Source: Rarobacter incanus (lineage in GTDB: Bacteria; Actinomycetota; Actinomycetes; Actinomycetales; Cellulomonadaceae). Taken from it: a stretch of DNA of 64,000 bases. Each line of letters starts with the position of its first letter. The stretch's first letter is position 1. A program made the translations under genes and the position numbers. This document shows positions 59,122 through 64,000 of this stretch, in pieces. Location: NCBI RefSeq assembly GCF_006715765.1, contig NZ_VFNV01000001.1:992001-1056000 (forward strand), read 5' to 3'. Under the pieces are notes generated by a model. It did no database searches, was not told the origin of the DNA, and saw nothing but the letters and a program-made list of their open reading frames with translations.

Positions 59122-60224
59122 CAGGCACCCGCCTTCGCGACCGCCGCTACGGCCGTGACGATCCGCTCCAGGTCCGATTCGGACAGGGACGGGTGCACGG
59201 GCAGGGAAATTACCTGCGCGGCGGCCCTCTCCGTCTCGGGTAGGTCCAACCCAGGCGCGAACTTCTCGAGGGAGGCGAGTCGGTGGTTGGGAATCGGGTA
59301 GTAGACGCCGGAGCCCACGTTGTACTCCTCGCGCAGCGCCTTGACGATGCGATCGCGGTCCTGCTCGACGCGGATCGTGTACTGGTGGTACACGTGGACC
59401 GCCCCGGGGGCAACGGGCGGTGGGGTGACGCCGTCGACCTCGGATAGGTACCGGGTCAGGTAGGCGGCGTTGTCCTGCCGCTTCTTGGTCCAGCCGCCCA
59501 CCTTAGTCAGCTGCACGCGCCCGATCGAGGCGTGGATGTCCGTCATGCGGGCGTTGAATCCGACCAGCTCGTTGGCGTACTGGCGTTCCATCCCCTGGTT
59601 GCGCAGCAGCCGGACGTTGTGCGCGATCTCGCTGGTCGCGGACACCATGCCGCCCTCCCCGGACGTCATGTTCTTGGTCGGGTACAGCGAGAACATTGCG
59701 AATTGACCGAACGTCCCCACGCTGCGGCCCTGCAGGGAAGCTCCGTGCGCCTGCGCCGCGTCCTCGAACAGTTTGATGCCGTGTTCGGCCGCGATGCTCT
59801 CGAACGCGGGCGCGTCGTAGGGGTGACCGTACAGGTGAACCGGAAGGATGGCCGCGGTGCGCTCGGTGATCGCGGCACGGGCGGCGCGCGGGTCCAAGCA
59901 GAAGTAGTCCGGTTCGATATCGACAAACACGGGGGTGGCCCCCGTCAGCGCGACCGAGTTTGCCGTCGCGGCGAACGTGAAGGAGGGGACGATGACCTCG
60001 TCCCCCGGTCCAATCCCCGCGGCCAAGAGGCCGAGGTGCAGTCCGGCGGTCCCGGAATTGACCGCGACGCACTCGCGGCCCTGCACGAGCGCCGCGCTGA
60101 ATTCCTCTTCGAAGGCCTTGACCTGCGGGCCCTGCGCGATCATGCCTGATCGCAGCACGGCGTCAACGGCGGCTCTCTCCTCGTCGCCGATGATCGGCTT
60201 GGCGGGTGGGATGAAATCGTTCAC
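59121..60224 (-). CDS. DegT/DnrJ/EryC1 aminotransferase, WbpE/WlbC-like
   Basis: 367 residues. VNSGTAGLHLGLLAAGIGPGDEVIVPSFTF, FEDAAQAHGA and FSLYPTKNMTSGEGGM with the PLP-binding Lys are classical for sugar aminotransferases. In this neighbourhood it should transfer an amino group to the 3-keto derivative of UDP-GlcNAcA (WbpE/WlbC role), with glutamate as donor. The ATG overlaps the acetyltransferase stop by four bases. Confidence 0.88.
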   Translation of the reverse strand: MNDFIPPAKPIIGDEERAAVDAVLRSGMIAQGPQVKAFEEEFSAALVQGRECVAVNSGTAGLHLGLLAAGIGPGDEVIVPSFTFAATANSVALTGATPVFVDIEPDYFCLDPRAARAAITERTAAILPVHLYGHPYDAPAFESIAAEHGIKLFEDAAQAHGASLQGRSVGTFGQFAMFSLYPTKNMTSGEGGMVSATSEIAHNVRLLRNQGMERQYANELVGFNARMTDIHASIGRVQLTKVGGWTKKRQDNAAYLTRYLSEVDGVTPPPVAPGAVHVYHQYTIRVEQDRDRIVKALREEYNVGSGVYYPIPNHRLASLEKFAPGLDLPETERAAAQVISLPVHPSLSESDLERIVTAVAAVAKAGA

Positions 60225-60814
60225 TTCGCAACCTCTCTGAGGTCGCCTTCAACGACCTCGTACCGAACCTCGCTGACCGGGCACACCCACTGGCCAGCTT
60301 CTTCTCGCAACGGGACCCCGGCTTTGCCCACCCAGCCGATGCGACGCGCGGGAACGCCCGCGACAAGCGCAAACGGTGGCACGTCCTTGGTCACCACGGA
60401 TCCGGCGGCGACCGTGGCCCAAGCCCCGATCCGCACCGGAGCGACGCACACCGAGCGCGCACCGATGGCCGCGCCCTGCTCTATCGTGACGCCAACGGGC
60501 TGCCAGTCATGCGCTGACTTTGGGGTCAAGTCGGGGTTGACCGCGCGCGGGAAATGATCGTTGGTCAGGACCACGGCGGGACCGATGAACACGCCATCGG
60601 CCAGGTCCGCCGGTTCGTATACCAGCGCGTAATTCTGGACCTTGCAGCCGTTGCCCATGCGCACACCCGACCCGATGTACGCACCACGACCGACCACACA
60701 ATCGTTGCCAATGTCTGCGCCTTCGCGCACCTGGGCAAGGTGCCAGATGCTTGAGCCCTCGCCGATTGATGCGTCCGGCGCGACGTCCGCGCTCTGCGCA
60801 ATTCGCACGCCCAC
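60221..60814 (-). CDS. Left-handed beta-helix N-acetyltransferase, WbpD/WlbB-like
   Basis: 197 residues built from hexapeptide repeats (ADVAPDASIGEGSSIWHLAQV, then VVGRGAYIGSGVRMGNGCKV). IWHLAQVREGA and VVLTNDHFPRA are characteristic of WlbB/WbpD, which acetylate the 3-amino group of UDP-GlcNAc3NA with acetyl-CoA. First gene of the minus-strand operon that runs to 49319; the promoter should lie in the 80 bases up to 60894, divergent from the GT2 gene. A TGTCTAAACGTATCG stretch is there but no clear promoter can be fixed. Confidence 0.85.
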   Translation of the reverse strand: MGVRIAQSADVAPDASIGEGSSIWHLAQVREGADIGNDCVVGRGAYIGSGVRMGNGCKVQNYALVYEPADLADGVFIGPAVVLTNDHFPRAVNPDLTPKSAHDWQPVGVTIEQGAAIGARSVCVAPVRIGAWATVAAGSVVTKDVPPFALVAGVPARRIGWVGKAGVPLREEAGQWVCPVSEVRYEVVEGDLREVAK

Positions 60815-60894
60815 GTGGCCTCCCCACAGTCTCGTTTTGTCTAAACGTATCGCACGTTTCGCCGCGCGGCGTGTGACTAAGGGACAATTGATGC

Positions 60895-61572
60895 ATGCAC
60901 GAACCCGACCTCACCGATGCGTGGCTGGTGATTCCCCTGTACAACGAGGAATCCGTGGTCGGCGGCGTGATCTCGCAGGCGCTCGCCGTGTTTCCCCACG
61001 CGGTGGCGGTCGATGACGGGTCAAGTGACGGTTCCGCTCGCGCGGCGGCGCAGGCGGGGGCCGATATCGTGTCCCACCCGATCAACCTGGGGCAGGGCGC
61101 GGCCCTGCAAACGGGAATCGAATACGCGCTGCGCCAGGGCGCGCGGTGGATCGTGACGTTCGACGCCGACGGCCAGCACCGCGTTGCCGATGCGGCGGCG
61201 ATGGTCGGGCTCGGACAGGCGGCGGGCGTCCCGGTCGTGCTGGGGTCGAGGTTCCTGGACGACCGCACCAAGGCCGGGTTCGTGAAGAGGATCGTGCTGC
61301 GCCTGGCGGTCTGGTTCACCAACGCGACCACCGGGCTGCGCCTCACCGACGCGCATAACGGACTGCGGGCGCTGCGGCGCGATGCCGCCTTGCACATCGA
61401 TCTACAGCAGGCTCGCATGGCCCATGCGAGCGAGATAATCAGTCAGGTTGCCGCGGCCAAGCTGCCCTACCGCGAATTCCCCGTCCAGGTCCTGTACACC
61501 GATTACTCCCGGTCCAAGGGGCAATCGGTCCTCAACGCGGTCAATATCATCGTCGAACTGCTATTCAAGTAA
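60895..61572 (+). CDS. GT2 polyprenyl-phosphate-type glycosyltransferase
   Basis: 225 residues from the ATG at 60895, with AAGGGA about ten bases upstream. DAWLVIPLYNEESVVGGVI, VAVDDGSSDGSARA, HPINLGQGAALQTGIEYAL and VTFDADGQHRVADAA (DXD) are the DPM/GtrB-like signature. There are no membrane helices of its own, so the membrane partner could be the DUF2304 protein encoded 15 bases downstream. Such enzymes load a sugar on polyprenyl phosphate for extracytoplasmic transfer, or start a wall polymer. Confidence 0.87.
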   Translation: MHEPDLTDAWLVIPLYNEESVVGGVISQALAVFPHAVAVDDGSSDGSARAAAQAGADIVSHPINLGQGAALQTGIEYALRQGARWIVTFDADGQHRVADAAAMVGLGQAAGVPVVLGSRFLDDRTKAGFVKRIVLRLAVWFTNATTGLRLTDAHNGLRALRRDAALHIDLQQARMAHASEIISQVAAAKLPYREFPVQVLYTDYSRSKGQSVLNAVNIIVELLFK

Positions 61573-61587
61573 GGGGACACAGCGAAC

Positions 61588-62001
61588 ATGTGGATCAAGG
61601 TGCTGCTTCTCATCGCAATCATGGCCGTCGCATTCGCGCTGACCCGCGCCACTGTCGGGGTTCGCCGCCAGGCTTTGCGCCGCCTGCTGCTGGCCTTCTT
61701 CGTGGTGGCCGCGGCCCTATCGGTGCTGTTCCCCGGCGCCCTGACGCGGATCGCGAACCTGGTTGGCGTCGGGCGCGGCACGGACCTGCTGCTGTACGCT
61801 CTGGTGATCGCGTTCTTGAGCTATGTGGCGACGTCCTACCGGCGCACAAGCGCGCAATCTCGCCAAATCGTGGCGCTTGCTCGGGAGATCGCCCTGTTGC
61901 GCGCGCAGATCGACCCGCGCAATCTCCACAACTCCTCCACGTCCCGCTCCCAGCGCGTGCCACCGAACTGCGATTCCAGGCAATACGATTCTGAATTGTG
62001 A
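61588..62001 (+). CDS. DUF2304 membrane protein
   Basis: 137 residues with three hydrophobic segments (residues about 3-20, 33-52 and 66-86), then a hydrophilic tail with a short coiled segment (SRQIVALAREIALLRAQID). DUF2304 proteins are regularly encoded right after DPM-like GT2 genes, as here, and are suspected to help flip or anchor the polyprenyl-linked sugar. The stop overlaps the GTG of the LCP gene (GTGA), tying the trio into one translational unit. Confidence 0.85.
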   Translation: MWIKVLLLIAIMAVAFALTRATVGVRRQALRRLLLAFFVVAAALSVLFPGALTRIANLVGVGRGTDLLLYALVIAFLSYVATSYRRTSAQSRQIVALAREIALLRAQIDPRNLHNSSTSRSQRVPPNCDSRQYDSEL

Positions 62002-63827
62002 CTGAGGAAAACACCCCGCAAACTCGCCGCGCCCGCCGACTCATGCAGGAGGCGCAGCTGCGCGAGGAGCGGTTACGCAGGATGGACGAGGCCTATCAAA
62101 GCCCGCAGACCCCCGCCCCGCAACAGCCAGTCACTCCCGCGCCCTGGCAGCGCAACGATGAGCCGGCGACCATCGACGGCACCTCTACGGCGGGCGCGCC
62201 CGCAGCGGGCGGCGACGAGCCCCATTCGACGTCGGCTGGCAGCCCCGCCGAACCCGACTCCGCCGGCACCGCCGAACCCGGCGCAGTAGGCGGCCAGCCC
62301 GCTTCTTTCTCCGCTAGCGGCACCGGTCCCGTGCGCCGGTCGAGCGTTTTCGGCGCCGACGCTCGCGGTGCGCAGCTGCGGGATCCCTCGGCGCCGGCCC
62401 GCCCGGTAGCCCAGGATCGCGCTTTCGCGCCCGCGCAACCGGCTTTCGGAGGGGGCTCGGCTCCCGCGGCGCCAACCGGCTCGACGCAGGACCCCGCGGA
62501 TAGCGCCGCCCAACCCGCATCGTTCGCCCAACCCGCATCGTTCGCGCCGGGCGCGGCCGGTGCACCGGCCGCCGCGGGTCCCGCCCTGGACCTGTCGGCG
62601 ATGGAGGGCGACCGCACTTGCGGGCAGGTTCATGCTCGCAAGCGCAAAACCCGCAAGGCCCTGAAGATCGCGAGCCTGACGGTGGCCGCTGGTCTGGTGT
62701 TTTCCACGACGGCGGTCGCGGCCGTCTACCAACGCTTCCAGGGCAATATCAAGTACGTCGACGTCGGCAACCTGGTTGAGGACACCGAAGCCACATCCAC
62801 GTTCCAGCCGCCCAGCGACCCGAGTTCCGGCAAGGCGCTCAACTACCTCGTCATCGGGGTGGATGATCGCTCTGGCAGCAACTCCAAGCTTTCGGATCAC
62901 TCCGTGGAGGGGGCGCGGAGCGACACCACGATGGTTTTGCACATTTCGGAGAACCGCAAGCGGATGGAGGTCGTCTCGATCCCGCGCGACTCGATGCTCC
63001 AGGTTCCCTCGTGCAAGCTGAGCAATGGCAAGCGAACCACCGCCTACTTCGGAATGTTCAACAGCGCGTACGCCACCGGCTACGACCAAGGCGGCGACAC
63101 CGAATCCGCGGTGGCATGCGTGTGGCGCACGATCCAACAGAACACGGGCGTCAAGCTCGATGGGGCGGTTATGGTCGATTTCGCCGGGTTCGCCGGTGTC
63201 GTCGACGCGATGGGGGGGCTATACATGTGCATCCCGGAGGAGACGATTTCCAAGGACGCGGGCAACCTGCACCTACAGGCGGGATGGCAGACCCTCAACG
63301 GAAAGAAGGCGTTGGGGTACGCCCGGGCGCGCAAGGGGACGGGGCAGAATTTCGATGGTTCGGACCTGTCCCGCACCGGACGCCAGCAGCAAATGGTCGC
63401 AGCTATGTTCAACCAGATCACGGAGGATGGGGTCCTGAACGACCCGACCAAGCTCTTCAAGTTCGTCGATGCGACGACCAAGACGCTTACCGTCACCGAC
63501 ACGCTACAGGACACCACTGGCTTGGTGGGATTGGCCTACTCCCTGCGCAGCATCCGTGCCAAGAACGTCACCTTCATGACGATCCCCTACGAGGCATACC
63601 CCCAGGATCGCAACCGCATCCAGTGGTCCGCGGCCGCGGACACGGTGTGGGCCAACATGGCGGCGGACAAGGCTATAGCCAAGACGGAAAAGTCATCGGA
63701 CTCCACCAAGTCGGCGACCGGATCGACCAAGACAACAACCACGACGCCGACTCCGGGACGCGATGCTTTCAATGCGGACCAGACCACCGCCGTGTGCAAA
63801 ACCACCGCCAAGTCGAAGAAGAACTGA
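61998..63827 (+). CDS. LCP (LytR-CpsA-Psr) family glycopolymer ligase
   Basis: 609 residues. A long Ala/Pro/Gly-rich cytosolic region (residues 1-215, with duplicated QPASFA), one membrane helix at about 220-240, then the extracytoplasmic LCP domain: YLVIGVDDRSG, EGARSDTTMVLHI, VVSIPRDSML (conserved Asp/Arg residues that bind pyrophosphate), VDFAGFAGVVDAMGGL, and LGYARARKGTG, DLSRTGRQQQ. LCP proteins move wall teichoic acid, teichuronic acid or arabinogalactan-type polymers from the lipid carrier to peptidoglycan. The C-terminus is Thr/Lys-rich. Position at the end of the glycopolymer cluster fits the attachment step. Confidence 0.93.
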   Translation: MTEENTPQTRRARRLMQEAQLREERLRRMDEAYQSPQTPAPQQPVTPAPWQRNDEPATIDGTSTAGAPAAGGDEPHSTSAGSPAEPDSAGTAEPGAVGGQPASFSASGTGPVRRSSVFGADARGAQLRDPSAPARPVAQDRAFAPAQPAFGGGSAPAAPTGSTQDPADSAAQPASFAQPASFAPGAAGAPAAAGPALDLSAMEGDRTCGQVHARKRKTRKALKIASLTVAAGLVFSTTAVAAVYQRFQGNIKYVDVGNLVEDTEATSTFQPPSDPSSGKALNYLVIGVDDRSGSNSKLSDHSVEGARSDTTMVLHISENRKRMEVVSIPRDSMLQVPSCKLSNGKRTTAYFGMFNSAYATGYDQGGDTESAVACVWRTIQQNTGVKLDGAVMVDFAGFAGVVDAMGGLYMCIPEETISKDAGNLHLQAGWQTLNGKKALGYARARKGTGQNFDGSDLSRTGRQQQMVAAMFNQITEDGVLNDPTKLFKFVDATTKTLTVTDTLQDTTGLVGLAYSLRSIRAKNVTFMTIPYEAYPQDRNRIQWSAAADTVWANMAADKAIAKTEKSSDSTKSATGSTKTTTTTPTPGRDAFNADQTTAVCKTTAKSKKN

Positions 63828-63833
63828 TTCTCA

Positions 63834-64000
63834 GTGACTGATCGTTCCAAGAAGGCGGGCGGCCCGCCGCCCAGTTTCGCACCGTCCTCGTCCCGTCGCC
63901 GCCCCGCGGACGACGACGCCACGGTCGTGGGGCCAAGCGACTCGGACCGCATCGACCAAACCAGGGTGATGCCCGCCGACAGCGCCGCGCGGCAGACGGA
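63834..64000 (+). CDS. Probable second LCP protein, N-terminal fragment (cut by window edge)
   Basis: GTG at 63834, seven bases after the LCP stop, opens a frame to the window end (55 codons) reading VTDRSKKAGGPPPSFAPSSS and then Arg/Asp-rich low-complexity sequence. The PPSFAPS motif is common at the start of actinobacterial LCP proteins. The functional domain lies outside the window, so the assignment is from motif and position only. Confidence 0.5.
   Translation, partial: MTDRSKKAGGPPPSFAPSSSRRRPADDDATVVGPSDSDRIDQTRVMPADSAARQT

Overview
The window looks like chromosomal DNA of a high-GC Gram-positive actinobacterium (Actinomycetota). Markers are mtrA at the left edge, a WhiB-type Fe-S regulator, DUF3499, DUF5719 and TIGR03089 genes, GTG starts, many 4-base stop/start overlaps, and several genes whose start codon lies 6-8 bases after a -10-like hexamer. 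The genus cannot be fixed from this sequence alone. No rRNA, tRNA, IS element, prophage or CRISPR array was recognised.

Layout. 1-8000: start of mtrA (minus strand), then a tightly overlapping plus-strand operon (repeat-bearing membrane protein, DUF4129, DUF4350, MoxR ATPase, DUF58), a SpoIIM-like membrane protein and an RDD protein. 8000-11700: a secreted SpoIID/LytB-domain protein and a zinc-metallopeptidase gene, separated by repeat-rich non-coding DNA that includes fifteen tandem copies of an 8-bp unit. 11700-18400: a nucleotidyltransferase, a Wzt/Wzm-type polymer-export ABC transporter, two CDP-glycerol glycerophosphotransferase-type enzymes and a GT2 enzyme. 18400-28600: a large secreted peptidoglycan amidase, a DUF3499/zinc-ribbon pair, a degenerate zincin, a whiB-GT2-DUF5719 operon and a TIGR03089 gene. 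28600-42500: a teichoic-acid-like block with a two-domain glycerophosphotransferase, another single-domain one, a pyruvyl transferase, a Bcs1/Acs1-like bifunctional CDP-ribitol synthase, a TarM/TagE-like GT4 and a 1210-residue GT2-glycerophosphotransferase hybrid in lower-GC DNA. 42500-61000: acyltransferases, nucleotide-sugar enzymes, tandem paralogous glycosyltransferases and a lipid-exporter-like ABC flippase. 61000-64000: a polyprenyl-P-type GT2, DUF2304 and two LCP (LytR-CpsA-Psr) ligase genes, the second cut by the window edge.

Together roughly 50 kb is given to making, exporting, decorating and attaching wall glycopolymers. At least two polymer systems are implied: a polyol-phosphate (teichoic-acid-like) one exported by Wzm/Wzt, and a heteropolysaccharide probably containing a 2,3-diacetamido-2,3-dideoxy-hexuronic acid, because homologues of all five Wbp-type enzymes for UDP-ManNAc3NAcA are present in two operons. 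LCP enzymes would attach the products to peptidoglycan. Two wall-active secreted proteins (SpoIID-like and the amidase) carry 9-bp-periodic TGTTAC boxes just upstream, resembling the nonamer sites of MtrA, whose gene starts the window.

The points most worth a second look are the MtrA-like boxes, the 8-bp minisatellite, the split diacetamido-uronic acid pathway, the expansion of glycerophosphotransferase domains with an altered His-Gly motif, and two families of tandem paralogous glycosyltransferases.
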